This document shows, one piece after another, positions 20,901-30,111 of a stretch of 43,813 nt of DNA. How positions within the stretch are numbered: position 1 is the stretch's first letter; each line of letters opens with the position of its first letter. The DNA comes from Elusimicrobiota bacterium (GTDB taxonomy: Bacteria; Elusimicrobiota; Elusimicrobia; UBA1565; UBA9628): assembly GCA_016204945.1 (NCBI GenBank), contig JACQJQ010000003.1, forward strand, positions 1 to 43,813, read 5' to 3'. The notes under the pieces are model-generated. The model did no database searches. It had not been told where the DNA came from and was given only the letters and a program-made list of their open reading frames with translations. The translations under genes and the position numbers were made by a program.

Positions 20901-21510
20901 CAAGCCCAAGGCCGTCTTCAAGTTCTTCGCCGTCGACGCGGCGGGCGACCGCATGAACCTCTACGAGTCGCCCTCGGCGGCGGCGCCCGTCGCGGGCCTC
21001 GACTTCCCGCGCCAGCCCGCCGGCGAGCGCCTGTGCCTGGCCGACTTCGTGAGGCCCGCGGGAATGGGCCGGGACTACGCGGCGATGTTCGTCGTGACCT
21101 GCGGCGCGGGCATCCGGGAGCTCTCCGACCGATACCGCGAGGCGGGCGAATACCTCAAGTCGCACGCCCTGCAGTCCATCGCGATCGAGGCCGCGGAGGG
21201 CTTCGCCGAGCTCCTGCACGACCGGATGCGCCGCATGTGGGGCATCGGCGATCCGCCGGAAACGAGCGTCCGGGAAAAATTCCAGGGCAAGTACCGGGGC
21301 ATCCGGGTCAGCTTCGGCTACCCGGCCTGCCCCAACCTCGAGGACCAGGCGATCCTCTTCAAGCTTCTCGATCCCGAAAAGCACGCGGGCGTCACGCTCA
21401 CCGAGGGCTTCATGATGGAGCCCGAGGCCACGGTCTCCGCCCTCGTCTTCCACCACCCGAAGGCCCGCTATTTCTCGGTAGGCCAGAACGGGGCCGCCGC
21501 GGCCTCGTGA
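17980..21510 (+). CDS. metH: Cobalamin-dependent methionine synthase
   Basis: [47 protein letters not shown]; activation-domain C-term [19 protein letters not shown]. Confidence 0.96.
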   Translation: MSQGRPIFTDRGREEELRELLHRRLLVLDGAMGTMLQARDLGAADFGGEALEGCNENLVLVRPDVIQDVHEAYFAAGADLVETNTFGAIRHVLSEYGLQDKARAINKKACELARAAAAKYATADRPRFVAGALGPGTKTISVTGGITYEEVLEGYREAAAGLLEGGADLVLLETQQDTINVKASINGIHAAFRDAKRSIPIILSVSIETMGTMLGGQDIAALADAVAHFDLLAIGMNCATGPDFMTDHLRTLSSLTRAFTICYPNAGLPDENGSYNESPAMVAKKVGRFADEGWVNLVGGCCGTTPEHIKLISQAVAGKPPRRAHKPRRSSVSGMESLSLDEDRRPLIVGERTNVIGSRKFKELIVGGEIEAAAELARHQVRAGAHIIDVCLANPDRDEKEDLVAFFDKAVRKVKVPFMIDSTDAKVMEEALKRAPGKCILNSINLEDGEERFEAVIPLVHRFGAALVVGAIDEDKVMGMGLTRGRKLEIAKRSFDLLTTKYGIAPEDIIFDPLVFPAGTGDKNYWGSAVETIEGIRIIKAAMPRCKTVLGISNVSFGLPAAGREVLNSVFLHHCVEAGLDLAIVNAEKLARYSQIPDVEKKLSWDLLSWTGPGDPKHPAGFDAVAAFSEHFRRVKTVEKTPSERLKLPIHVRVAKNVVEGSQEGLKADLDEFLKTLKPLEIINGPLMAGMDEVGRLFGANTMIVAEVLQSAEVMKAAVAHLEPHMTSADSSTRATIVLATVKGDVHDIGKNLVHIILKNNGYKVVDLGIKVAPEQLLEAIRAHRPDAIGLSGLLVKSAQMMVVTADDLTAAGVRLPILVGGAALSPRFAAKRIAPSYDGPVFYAKDAMTGLSLANDFFGEKREALLAKNREIQEYLRAETAAPAEAAPESPDSPRITITHEAPPTPPDLKLHALSDFPVDEIFRYINPIMLYGKHLGLRGNLEQHLKDKNPKAVELHRRVRALQDEILAKGLIKPKAVFKFFAVDAAGDRMNLYESPSAAAPVAGLDFPRQPAGERLCLADFVRPAGMGRDYAAMFVVTCGAGIRELSDRYREAGEYLKSHALQSIAIEAAEGFAELLHDRMRRMWGIGDPPETSVREKFQGKYRGIRVSFGYPACPNLEDQAILFKLLDPEKHAGVTLTEGFMMEPEATVSALVFHHPKARYFSVGQNGAAAAS

Positions 21511-22013
21511 CCGACTTTTTCCCCCTCGCCAAGGGAGCGACGCGCGAGTACGCCGTCGAGAGCCCCGAGGGCTCCGGCGTCTCCAAGACCGAGATCCTCG
21601 ACGTCGCCGTCAACGGCGCCGCGACCATCGCCAAGTGCCGCCGCACGCTCAAGCGGCTGAATGCGCCCGCGACGGTCGCCGAATTCACCGTGACGAAGGA
21701 TGCCGGCGGCGTTTACGAGGGCGAATGCGTCGAGTACAAGCACCCGATCAAGGTCGGAACGGAGTGGATTCGCGCGCCGCGCCGGTTCTGGATCGAGGCG
21801 CTCGACGCGGCGGTCGAGACGCCGGCGGGAAAATTCAAGAACTGCCTGCGCGTCGCCTATTCGATCGCCGAGGGCGACGGGGGCTCGGGCGAGCGCTATT
21901 ACGCCCCCGGCGTCGGACTCGTGAAGATCGCGGAAAACGACGAGGCCGCGCCCTTCACTTGCCTGCTCGTCGCGTTGACAAGCGGGTCGGGCGCCGATAT
22001 ACTGCGGCCATGA
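21507..22013 (+). CDS. Conserved hypothetical protein, 168 aa
   Basis: GTG start overlapping the metH stop; overlaps coaD start by ATGA. Confidence 0.65.
   Translation: MTDFFPLAKGATREYAVESPEGSGVSKTEILDVAVNGAATIAKCRRTLKRLNAPATVAEFTVTKDAGGVYEGECVEYKHPIKVGTEWIRAPRRFWIEALDAAVETPAGKFKNCLRVAYSIAEGDGGSGERYYAPGVGLVKIAENDEAAPFTCLLVALTSGSGADILRP
21975..22003 (+). promoter_or_regulatory. Consensus sigma-70 promoter for coaD: TTGACA-N17-TATACT
   Basis: TTGACA 21975-21980, TATACT 21998-22003, coaD ATG at 22010. Confidence 0.75.
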
Positions 22014-22501
22014 GCCGAATCGCGGTCTATCCCGGCAGCTTCGATCCGCTGACGCGCGGGCATCTCGACATCATCCAACGCGCCGCCAAGCTTTTCGAGC
22101 ACGTCATCGTGGCCGTATCGAACAACGCCTCCAAAAAGAACTCATTCTCGGTTTCGGAGCGCATTGAAATGGTGGAGGAGTCCATACGCGGCCTGCCGAA
22201 CGTGGACTGCGACACCATCGGCGGCCTGCTCGTCGATTATTTGAGGAAGAAAAAGGCGCGCGTGCTCATCCGCGGCCTGCGGGTCGTATCGGACATGGAC
22301 TACGAATTCCAGCTCGCGTCCTTCAACCGGCGCTTGAGCAAGGACGTGGAGACCGTCTTCCTGATGCCCGACGACCAATACACCTACCTCTCCGCGTCCA
22401 TGGTGCGCGAGGTCGCGCGCCTGGGCGCGGGCACCGACCAGTTCGTTCCCTCCTTCGTAGCGCGCCGGCTCAAGCTCAAATTTGGCGGCTCCAGGGACTA
22501 G
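22010..22501 (+). CDS. coaD: Phosphopantetheine adenylyltransferase
   Basis: MSRIAVYPGSFDPLTRGHLDIIQRAAKLF; RGLRVVSDMDYEFQLASFNRRL; STYLSASMVREVARLG-like region. Confidence 0.95.
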   Translation: MSRIAVYPGSFDPLTRGHLDIIQRAAKLFEHVIVAVSNNASKKNSFSVSERIEMVEESIRGLPNVDCDTIGGLLVDYLRKKKARVLIRGLRVVSDMDYEFQLASFNRRLSKDVETVFLMPDDQYTYLSASMVREVARLGAGTDQFVPSFVARRLKLKFGGSRD

Positions 22502-23300
22502 GCGCCTTCCCGTCCTCGCCGCGGCGCTCCTCCTCTGCGCCGCCTGCGGGCGGAAGTCTCCGGAGGCCCCGGCCGAGACTCCGGAGCTCGCCGCGCCCGA
22601 GCCGTCCTCGTCGCTGATCGCGACCCCGCTGGACGCGGCCGCGACCGGCTACACGAACGAGATGCAGGCCGCCTATCTGAGCCGCGAAAGATCCGAGCTG
22701 GGCATCCGGCAGATCAGCAGGCATCTCGAGGAGGGCGACGATGTCCCCGGGCGCCGCGGCGCCCCACCGCCAGCCGAGGTCGAGCAGGACGAGCGCCTGG
22801 CGCGGCTCCGGGAGATGCGCCTTGCGTTCACGCGCGCGCGCCGTGGAATCGAGGACGCGCGCGACAGGAGCGTGGCCCTGCCCGGCTCGACGGCGGCCAT
22901 CATCCCCGGGCGGAAGTCCGGCGCGCCCGTCGGCCCCGCCGAGGACGGGCCCGGCATCTGGAGCGGGGCCTACGGCGGGGCCGTCGAGGCCGGCGAGCGC
23001 GTCGTGACGGACGCGGCGGCCTGGGCCGAGCTGTGGGGCCGGCTGTCGCGCGAATCGCCGCCCGACGTCGACTTCGCCCGGACCCGGATCGCGGCCGTGT
23101 TCGTCGGCCCGCGCCCGGCGTCCGGCCGCCGCGCGCGTCTGATCGGAATCGCGACGGAGCCCGCGCGCTATCTGCTGCGCTGGTCCGAGGAGGGCCCCGG
23201 ACCGGGCGAGGCCGCCGCGAACGGAGCCGCGGCGCCCTTCCTGCTCGTGTCCGTTCCGAAGGATGGGCGGGCTATTCGCTGGGATAAGATCGGCCGATAA
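22482..23300 (+). CDS. Lipoprotein with C-terminal PrcB-like domain
   Basis: Lipobox LLLCAACG; WAELWGRLSRESPPDVDFARTRIAAVFVGPRPASGRRARLIGI resembles PrcB_C. Confidence 0.6.
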   Translation: MAAPGTRRLPVLAAALLLCAACGRKSPEAPAETPELAAPEPSSSLIATPLDAAATGYTNEMQAAYLSRERSELGIRQISRHLEEGDDVPGRRGAPPPAEVEQDERLARLREMRLAFTRARRGIEDARDRSVALPGSTAAIIPGRKSGAPVGPAEDGPGIWSGAYGGAVEAGERVVTDAAAWAELWGRLSRESPPDVDFARTRIAAVFVGPRPASGRRARLIGIATEPARYLLRWSEEGPGPGEAAANGAAAPFLLVSVPKDGRAIRWDKIGR

Positions 23301-23321
23301 GCCCCGGGCCTTTCATTTTCC

Positions 23322-23350
23322 TTGACTCCCCCCTCGGACCGCGCTTTAAT
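23322..23350 (+). promoter_or_regulatory. Sigma-70 promoter TTGACT-N17-TTTAAT for the M14 peptidase gene
   Basis: Hexamers 23322-23327 and 23345-23350; GAGGA before ATG 23374. Confidence 0.6.
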
Positions 23351-23373
23351 CTGGCTGCCCGCCCGAGGATCCC

Positions 23374-24651
23374 ATGAAAATCGCTTCCGCAGCTCTCGCG
23401 CTCCTCGTTTCCAACGCGCTCGCCCTCCCGGACCCGCGCTTTGACGACAAGCCCGAAAAGACGGCCCCCGTGGCGGCGGCCCGGGTCCCGGCCGCCGCCG
23501 TCAATGAAGCGGATGCGCGGGTGTGGGTCGAGTTCGAAGCCCCCGGCAAGGCAGAGCGCCAAGCCGCCGTGGACGCCGGCGTCAGCATCGAGGAACTTCG
23601 GCCCGGGATGGCCGCCGGAATCGCCGCGCCGCAGGCGCTCGCCCGCGCCAAGGCCGCCGGACTGAAGGTCCGCGCCGTGGTCACGCTCCGCCAACGCTTC
23701 GGAGCCCTGGACTTCCCCCCGAAGGACGCGATCTATCACAATTACGGGGAGCTCGAGGCGGACATGCGCGCGCTCGCCGCGCGCGCGCCGGGCCTGGCCT
23801 CGGTTTTCTCCATCGGCAAGTCCACCCTGGGCAGGGATCTCTGGGCCGTGCGCCTGACGAAGGGCGCCTCGGGCGCCAAGCCCGGCATCGTCTTTCTGGG
23901 CGCGCACCACGCGCGCGAGCACCTCTCCACCGAGGTCCCCCTCCTGCTCGCCAAGCACCTCGTCGACAACCGCGCCGACCCGGAGATCGCCCGCCTGTTG
24001 GAAACGCGCGACATCTACTTCGTCCCGATGGTCAATCCCGACGGCGCCGAGTACGACGTCGAGGGCGGCAAGTACCACATGCACCGCAAGAACATGGCGA
24101 GAAACGCCGACGGCTCGACCGGCGTGGACCTCAATCGCAACTACGGCTGGGGCTGGGGCGGGGGCGGCGCCTCGCCGGATCCGGGCGACGACACCTACCG
24201 CGGACCCGCCGCGTTCTCCGAGCCCGAAAGCCGGGCGGTCAGGGCCTTCGTCGAGGCACGGCCGAACCTCAAGATCCTGCTCTCCTACCACACCTTCTCC
24301 GAATTGATCCTATACCCGTGGGGCGGCACCAACGATCCCATCCCGGACGCCAAGGCGCTGTCGGCGTTCAAGTCGATGGCCGGGGAGATGGCGAAGATGA
24401 CCGGCTACACGCCCGAGCAGTCGAGCGACCTCTACGTCGCCACCGGCGACACCTGCGATTGGGCCTGGGGCGAGAAGGGCATCTTCGCGTTCACCTTCGA
24501 GCTGACGCCGAAATCCATGTGGGACGGCGGCTTCTACCCCGGCGCGGCCGCGGTCCAAAAGACTTTCCGGGCCAACATCCGCCCGGCGCTGTATCTGATC
24601 GACCTGGCCGACGACCCGCTGCGCGCCGCCAAAGGAGGGGCGTCTCGATGA
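23374..24651 (+). CDS. Secreted M14 family zinc carboxypeptidase
   Basis: Signal peptide; HHAREHLSTE (HxxE), SYHTFSELILYPWG, FAFTFELTP catalytic region. Confidence 0.92.
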   Translation: MKIASAALALLVSNALALPDPRFDDKPEKTAPVAAARVPAAAVNEADARVWVEFEAPGKAERQAAVDAGVSIEELRPGMAAGIAAPQALARAKAAGLKVRAVVTLRQRFGALDFPPKDAIYHNYGELEADMRALAARAPGLASVFSIGKSTLGRDLWAVRLTKGASGAKPGIVFLGAHHAREHLSTEVPLLLAKHLVDNRADPEIARLLETRDIYFVPMVNPDGAEYDVEGGKYHMHRKNMARNADGSTGVDLNRNYGWGWGGGGASPDPGDDTYRGPAAFSEPESRAVRAFVEARPNLKILLSYHTFSELILYPWGGTNDPIPDAKALSAFKSMAGEMAKMTGYTPEQSSDLYVATGDTCDWAWGEKGIFAFTFELTPKSMWDGGFYPGAAAVQKTFRANIRPALYLIDLADDPLRAAKGGASR

Positions 24652-25457
24652 AAAGAGTACTCGCGACCCTCGCGGCGGCCGTCCTGGCGTCCCCGGCGCC
24701 GGCGCAGAGCCTCGAGGCGCTGCGCCGGCGCGCCGAGGGGGCGCTTTCGCGAGCCCTGCCCTCGGCGGTCCACCCCGACCTCCAAAAACCGATGAATCCG
24801 ATCCTCCGGGCGCCCCTTGATCCCCGAAACCCGGTCGAGACGCCCGGGGGCGTGGTCGCGCGCGCCTCGCTGCCCGCGATCATCGAGCGCAACCGTTACA
24901 TCCTCAAACGCACGTTCGGCTCGCGCCTGCTCGACTTGGGCGTGGCCTCCGACGCCGCGTTTTCGTCCTACTTTCTGACCTTTTCGGACGCGAAGACGAC
25001 CACCTTGGCTCCGCTGGGGGATCTCAACCGCCTGCGCGGCGCCGGCGTCGACGCGCGCATCGACGCGAACACCGTGTACAACTTCCGGGTCCAGGTCAAT
25101 ATTTTCAATCCGGTGCGCGGCAGCACCCTCAAGATGACGCCGGTGCAGGGCACGCGCGGCCCCCAAAACGACGTCAAGACCGGCCCCGTGCTCGACGCGA
25201 TCCAGGCGCGCGCCCTCGTCTTCAAAGCCCGGGGCCGGGAGCTGTGGCTGTTCTACGGCACCGACGCCAAGCCCGACGCCTCCGGCTTCGCCGATACGCG
25301 CAGCTTTCTGTTCATCATGGAGGAGGGCCTTTCCTCCAAGGTCTGGCCGCTGGCCGAGGCGAAGCTTCCCCTCGGCTCGAACGCGGTCGTCGACCTCGAC
25401 GGCCTCGAGCTCAACCTGACGCGCACCGCCGGCGACGAGCTCATCATCCGCGAATAA
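24648..25457 (+). CDS. Secreted hypothetical protein
   Basis: Signal peptide MKRVLATLAAAVLASPAPAQ; overlaps the M14 stop (ATGA). Confidence 0.6.
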   Translation: MKRVLATLAAAVLASPAPAQSLEALRRRAEGALSRALPSAVHPDLQKPMNPILRAPLDPRNPVETPGGVVARASLPAIIERNRYILKRTFGSRLLDLGVASDAAFSSYFLTFSDAKTTTLAPLGDLNRLRGAGVDARIDANTVYNFRVQVNIFNPVRGSTLKMTPVQGTRGPQNDVKTGPVLDAIQARALVFKARGRELWLFYGTDAKPDASGFADTRSFLFIMEEGLSSKVWPLAEAKLPLGSNAVVDLDGLELNLTRTAGDELIIRE

Positions 25458-25487
25458 GAGCGGCCGGAGCTTTGGTATCATCCGACC

Positions 25488-27527
25488 ATGAAACACGCCC
25501 TCATCCTCCTCGTTTTGTCATCCGTCGCGTCCGCCGCGTCCGATCCTTTCCTCCCCGCGTCCACGCTGCGCTACGAGCCGACGCCGCTGGAGCTGATGGA
25601 CGACTGCCGCGGCGCTAAAAAGCGCGCCGAATCCGCGCTCGCGGCCGTCGCGCGCATGCCCCAGGCCGTCCGCACGTTTGACAACACCCCGTGGGAGCTC
25701 GATCGCATCGGCTCCGAGCTCTCGGACCGGACCGCGTCCGACGTCTTCCTCAAATACGTCTCGCTCTCGTCGTCCACACGCGACGCGGGAAACGAGTGCG
25801 AGACTTTGCTTGGGAAATTCTACGTGGACATGTACTCGCGCGAGGATCTGTATCGCGCGCTCAAGGAGTACGCGGCCAAGGGCGAGCCCCTGTCCGCGGA
25901 ATCCAAGCGCCTCGTCGATAAGGAGCTGCTCGACTTCAAGCGCTCCGGTCTCGACCTGCGCCAGGACAAGCGCGAGGCGGTTCTGGCGCTGCGCAAGAAG
26001 CTCGTCGAGCTCGAGGCGGCGTTCGGCAGGAACATCAACGAGTATAAGGACTTCGCCCTGTTCGACAAAGCCGAGCTCGACGGCCTGCCCGAGGACTTCA
26101 TCGCGCGCCTGGAAACGGCCGAGGGCAAGTACAAAGTAAGCCTTGATTATCCCGACTATTTCCCCTTCATGGATAACGCCCTGAACCCGGCCGCGCGGCG
26201 CGTCCTGGAAGGCAAGTTCAACAACCGCGCGGCGCGCCAGAATCTCCCGATCCTCAAGGAGGTCCTCGCCCTTCGCCAGAAGGCCGCTCGGACGCTCGGC
26301 TACCCGAGCCATGCGCATTTCATCCTCGAGGACCGCATGGCGAAGAGCCCCAAGACCGTGTCCGACTTCATGGCCCGTCTTCGCAAGAAGCTCCGGGTCC
26401 TCGGTTCGGAAGAGCTGCGGGTTCTCAGATCCCTCAAGTTCGTTTTCGAGGGCGGCTCCTCCGACGCCGAGATCCGGGCCTGGGATTGGCGCTTCTACGA
26501 CAACCAGCTCAAGAGGGTCAAGTACGCCGTGGACTCGCAGAAAATCAAGGAGTACTTCCCCGCGGACCACGTCACCGAGCAGATGCTCGGCGTCTATCAA
26601 AAGCTCCTGGGCCTCAAATTCCGCCTCATCGAGAACGCCGCGACGTGGCACCCGGACGTGAAGCTCTACGAGATCGCCGACGCCTCGGGCGGCGGGCCGA
26701 TCGCCTACTTCTATCTGGACCTGTTTCCGCGCGAGGGCAAGTACAAGCACGCCGCCGCCTTCCCTCTCATCTCTGGGCGCCTCCTGCCCGACGGGAGCTA
26801 CCAAAAGCCCGTGGCCGCGATGGTCGCCAACTTCAACAAGCCCGCGAAAAATCGCCCGTCTTTGCTCACGCATGACGAGGTTAAGACGTTCTTCCACGAG
26901 TTCGGCCACATCATGCACCAAACCGTGACCACGGCCCGCTACGGGCGCTTCTCGGGCTCGTCGACCGCGCGCGATTTCGTCGAGGCCCCGTCGCAGATGC
27001 TCGAGAACTGGGTCTGGGACAGGGAGGTCCTGCAGTCGTTGTCGGGCCACTACCTCGACCACTCCAAGAAGCTGCCGAACGAGCTTCTGGGCAAGATGCT
27101 CGCGGCCAAAAACGCGGACTCAGGACTCGTCCATCTGCGCCAGCTCCTGTTCGGCTCGGTGGACCAGCTCTACCACGGCTGGCCGCCGTCCAACACGACC
27201 GCGGCCTACGCGCGCCTGGCCAAAGAGGTCTCGATGATCCCCATGTCCGACGGCGTCCATCCCGAGGCGAGCTTCGGGCACCTGATGGGCTACGACGCGG
27301 GCTACTACGGCTACCTCTGGTCCAAGGTCTACGCCGAGGACATGTTCTCGCGCTTCAAGGCCGAGGGCGTCCTCAATCCCGTATTGGGGCGCCGCTACCG
27401 GACGGAGATCCTCGAGCGCGGCTCCTCGCGCGACGAGATGGAGTCGCTCAAGGCCTTCCTCGGCCGCGAGCCCGACGAGGCCGCGTTTCTCGAGAGCATC
27501 GGCCTCAAAGCCGGCAAGAAAGGCTAA
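25488..27527 (+). CDS. M3 family metallo-oligopeptidase with signal peptide
   Basis: HEFGHIMHQ zinc motif; thimet/oligopeptidase-like architecture. Confidence 0.92.
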   Translation: MKHALILLVLSSVASAASDPFLPASTLRYEPTPLELMDDCRGAKKRAESALAAVARMPQAVRTFDNTPWELDRIGSELSDRTASDVFLKYVSLSSSTRDAGNECETLLGKFYVDMYSREDLYRALKEYAAKGEPLSAESKRLVDKELLDFKRSGLDLRQDKREAVLALRKKLVELEAAFGRNINEYKDFALFDKAELDGLPEDFIARLETAEGKYKVSLDYPDYFPFMDNALNPAARRVLEGKFNNRAARQNLPILKEVLALRQKAARTLGYPSHAHFILEDRMAKSPKTVSDFMARLRKKLRVLGSEELRVLRSLKFVFEGGSSDAEIRAWDWRFYDNQLKRVKYAVDSQKIKEYFPADHVTEQMLGVYQKLLGLKFRLIENAATWHPDVKLYEIADASGGGPIAYFYLDLFPREGKYKHAAAFPLISGRLLPDGSYQKPVAAMVANFNKPAKNRPSLLTHDEVKTFFHEFGHIMHQTVTTARYGRFSGSSTARDFVEAPSQMLENWVWDREVLQSLSGHYLDHSKKLPNELLGKMLAAKNADSGLVHLRQLLFGSVDQLYHGWPPSNTTAAYARLAKEVSMIPMSDGVHPEASFGHLMGYDAGYYGYLWSKVYAEDMFSRFKAEGVLNPVLGRRYRTEILERGSSRDEMESLKAFLGREPDEAAFLESIGLKAGKKG

Positions 27528-27538
27528 AATCAGGCGCA

Positions 27539-27559
27539 CGCGCCCGTAGCTCAGTTGGT
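27539..27559 (+). repeat. Left copy of 21-nt direct repeat CGCGCCCGTAGCTCAGTTGGT
   Basis: Identical to 35179-35199, which is the 5' part of the intact tRNA plus one upstream base. Confidence 0.95.
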
Positions 27560-27563
27560 GAGC
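27540..27563 (+). pseudogene. Truncated tRNA 5' fragment (acceptor 5' strand plus D arm only)
   Basis: GCGCCCGTAGCTCAGTTGGT + GAGC; preceded by TAAAAT with the same 9-nt spacing as the intact tRNA; no anticodon/T arm continuation. Confidence 0.85.
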
Positions 27564-27573
27564 CCCGCATGAA

Positions 27574-27597
27574 CAAGCCCCCCTTTCGGGGGGCTTG
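27574..27597 (-). terminator. 10-bp GC-rich hairpin 3' of the MtrB/PioB-like gene
   Basis: CAAGCCCCCC TTTC GGGGGGCTTG; reads as CCCCCC-GAAA-GGGGGG on the minus strand; no strong T tract. Confidence 0.55.
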
Positions 27598-27609
27598 AGT
27601 GCGGATCCA

Positions 27610-27635
27610 TCCGCGGACCTGGGAAAACCCGCGGA
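27610..27635. other. Second hairpin TCCGCGG...CCGCGGA just 3' of the MtrB/PioB-like gene
   Basis: 7-bp perfect inverted repeat. Confidence 0.45.
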
Positions 27636-27641
27636 GGAAGA

Positions 27642-30086
27642 TCAGAACCTGTACGCGAGGTAGGTTCCCACCATATGCGCCGTGTAGTCGTAGTTGCTGG
27701 CGCCCGTGGCGACGTACTTGGTCGTGTTTTCAGGCGTGGTGCCCGACATGTACGCCCCAGTGTTCTGGAAGTCGTTGAGCATGTACCAGGAGAAGAGGTA
27801 GTTCATGCCCACGGTCAGGTCCTTCATCAGCTCGTAGGAGCCCCCCGCCCGCACCTCGTGCGTCTTGTTCACGACGATCGGCCACACCTGGGCCGCGCCG
27901 TTGGCGAGCTTCGCGCCGCTGTAGCCCATCGCGGAGGCCTCCGCGGCGTTCGGGTTGCTCGTGTCGAAGCGCATGCGGCTCTCGGAGTAGTCATAGCCCG
28001 CGTTCAGGGTCAGCTTCTCCGGGATCGGGCGAATCTCCGCCGCGAACCCGATCGTGTCCACGTTCTCGGTGATGTCCGTGTTCCAGTAGTTGAACGGGTT
28101 GAAGCTGTCGCCGATCGTCCCGTCGTCCAACGCGCTTCCGACGACGTTGAATGCGTCGTCCTTGGCCGCGTTCTGCGTGAGCCCTTTGCGGTGCTCCCGG
28201 CTGTAGTTCACGCTCAGCGAGACCTTGTCGGAGGAGTCATAAGTGACGTCGACGCTTCCAATGAGATTCTTCTGGCTCTTGAACCCGAATCGCTCCGCCG
28301 CGCCGTAGTCATCGTTCTGATACTGGCCGGAGACGCCGAACGAGAGGGCTTCCGTCGGCGAGATATCGGCGCGCAGATCGGCCCGGTTGCGAACGCGGTC
28401 GGCCCAGTTGAAGTTTGCAAGTCCCGTGGCCTCCGGGTTCGCGGCGGTCGCGCCGAGCTTGTAGTTCTTCACCGCGCGGTGAGCGTAATGGTAGGCGCCG
28501 TGCAGCTTGGCCATCTCGATGGGATGGTACACGAAGCCCGCGCCGGCCCCGACCTCGTCGGTGCTGTCGATGCGCTGATGCTTATGGTTGTAGCGGTCCC
28601 ATATCGCGTCGACTTCAAGCGTCAACGGATGAACGACCTGGTAATCAACGGCGAGCTTGGCGGTCTGACGCGCGTAGGACGGCGTGTCGTTCTGGACGGC
28701 CGCGTTCTTGTCGTTCTTCACGGTGCGCCAGTAGGATTCACCGAAGGCGGCATAGCCCGGAAACAGGATGCTGTCGGATTTATTCGAGTAGTCATAGTAG
28801 CGGTACTTCAGCGACGCCCCGAGCTTCTCTGTCGGCTTCAACGTCAGCGCGAGGCTGTTCGTGATCGTCCGGATCTCGCCGTTGAAGCGGGACGCCGGCA
28901 AGGCTGCGGCGTCGGTCACGTTCGCGGGAGCGCCGTTGATGCCGGCGATCCCCGTGTTCAGCGTATACGGCAGCAGCAGCTCGTTCTGATTGGTCATCCC
29001 GTAACTCACATTGCCCGTGAACCGGCTGTGCAGCGGAAGCTCCACCGAGCCGGAGAGCGAAACGTCGTGGGATTGGTTCGACGGCGCCAGAGACATCTGG
29101 CCGTTGACGAACCGGCCGCGGTCAAAGGCGTTGCCGTTCACGCCCGCTTCGGTTTTGGCGCCCAAGTCGGTGGTGCGGAAGGGATTCGACCAGACGAACG
29201 AGCGGAAGCCGTTGTCGAAGTCCGTGAGCGTGTATTCCGCGTCGACGAGCCAGCCCCTCTTGTAGATGCCGCCGCCCGCGTTGAAGGTCGTGGTGCGGTA
29301 GTTGATCGGCTCAGCCAGATCCAGGCCGGAAACCACAAACTGGTCCTCGATATGGGCCAGCCGCCCCGCCTCGCCGGCCGCCTGGGGGAACGGCTGGATG
29401 TAGCGCTCATAGGTCCCCGCCCCAATCACGCGCGCGCCGTCGCGACGCTCCTGGCTGACCTTCACCCAGGTTTTGACGTCGGGCGTGATGTTGTAGCCCA
29501 TGCCCACGGCCGCGCGCTCGCGCTCGAGCTTGAAGCTCGTCGAGTCGGTGATCGACAGCAGGTTGCGGATGATCGCCTGCTGCGCGGCATCCTCCCCGGT
29601 CGTGTCGGTCCGGGCGACAGTACCGCGCTCCTGACGCGTCTGTTCCGCGGCCTCGAGAGCAGTCTTAACCGAGTTGGCTATTCCCAGACTGTTGGTTCCG
29701 GCCCCGTTGAGAATCAAGGTCCCGGTGTTGAAGTTGTGCGGGGTCCGGTCGAAGGAGGCCGCGAAGGTCCACTTCCCGTAAACGCCGCCCTTGATCCCGT
29801 AAGACGCGTCGTCGCGCGTCGCGTTCAGGATCTTGAGATCCATGTAGTAGAACTTGGGCTCGTTCTCCAGACTCAGGCGCATGTCGTTGATCATGAAGCC
29901 GTTGCTGACGTCGCGATACTCGGAGAACTTGTCCTTGGAGCCGGACAGGCTGACCGCCCGCCCTCCGATGTCGAAGTCGCCGGAGATGAGGGCCTTGGTG
30001 TCCTCAGCCGCAGCCGGGCACACAACCGCCATGAACGCCAGGGAGAGGGACAGCCCCACTCGGATGATTTGGTGTGTTTTGATCAT
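27642..30086 (-). CDS. MtrB/PioB-family decaheme-associated outer membrane beta-barrel protein
   Basis: Signal peptide; ISGDFDIGGRAVSLSGSKDKFSEYRDVSNGFMINDMRLSLEN; repeated amphipathic strands; ends ...AHMVGTYLAYRF; adjacent decaheme cytochrome. Confidence 0.85.
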   Translation of the reverse strand: MIKTHQIIRVGLSLSLAFMAVVCPAAAEDTKALISGDFDIGGRAVSLSGSKDKFSEYRDVSNGFMINDMRLSLENEPKFYYMDLKILNATRDDASYGIKGGVYGKWTFAASFDRTPHNFNTGTLILNGAGTNSLGIANSVKTALEAAEQTRQERGTVARTDTTGEDAAQQAIIRNLLSITDSTSFKLERERAAVGMGYNITPDVKTWVKVSQERRDGARVIGAGTYERYIQPFPQAAGEAGRLAHIEDQFVVSGLDLAEPINYRTTTFNAGGGIYKRGWLVDAEYTLTDFDNGFRSFVWSNPFRTTDLGAKTEAGVNGNAFDRGRFVNGQMSLAPSNQSHDVSLSGSVELPLHSRFTGNVSYGMTNQNELLLPYTLNTGIAGINGAPANVTDAAALPASRFNGEIRTITNSLALTLKPTEKLGASLKYRYYDYSNKSDSILFPGYAAFGESYWRTVKNDKNAAVQNDTPSYARQTAKLAVDYQVVHPLTLEVDAIWDRYNHKHQRIDSTDEVGAGAGFVYHPIEMAKLHGAYHYAHRAVKNYKLGATAANPEATGLANFNWADRVRNRADLRADISPTEALSFGVSGQYQNDDYGAAERFGFKSQKNLIGSVDVTYDSSDKVSLSVNYSREHRKGLTQNAAKDDAFNVVGSALDDGTIGDSFNPFNYWNTDITENVDTIGFAAEIRPIPEKLTLNAGYDYSESRMRFDTSNPNAAEASAMGYSGAKLANGAAQVWPIVVNKTHEVRAGGSYELMKDLTVGMNYLFSWYMLNDFQNTGAYMSGTTPENTTKYVATGASNYDYTAHMVGTYLAYRF

Positions 30087-30111
30087 ATAGTCTCCAATTC
30101 GTGTGCGCGCG

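Noticed and set aside
18742-21456. 904-aa minus-strand ORF opposite metH
   Set aside because: Antisense shadow of a clearly conserved gene; no recognisable domains.
27540-27614. Possible second functional tRNA
   Set aside because: After the D arm there is no anticodon stem-loop, T arm or 3' acceptor strand; only the 5' part is tRNA-like.
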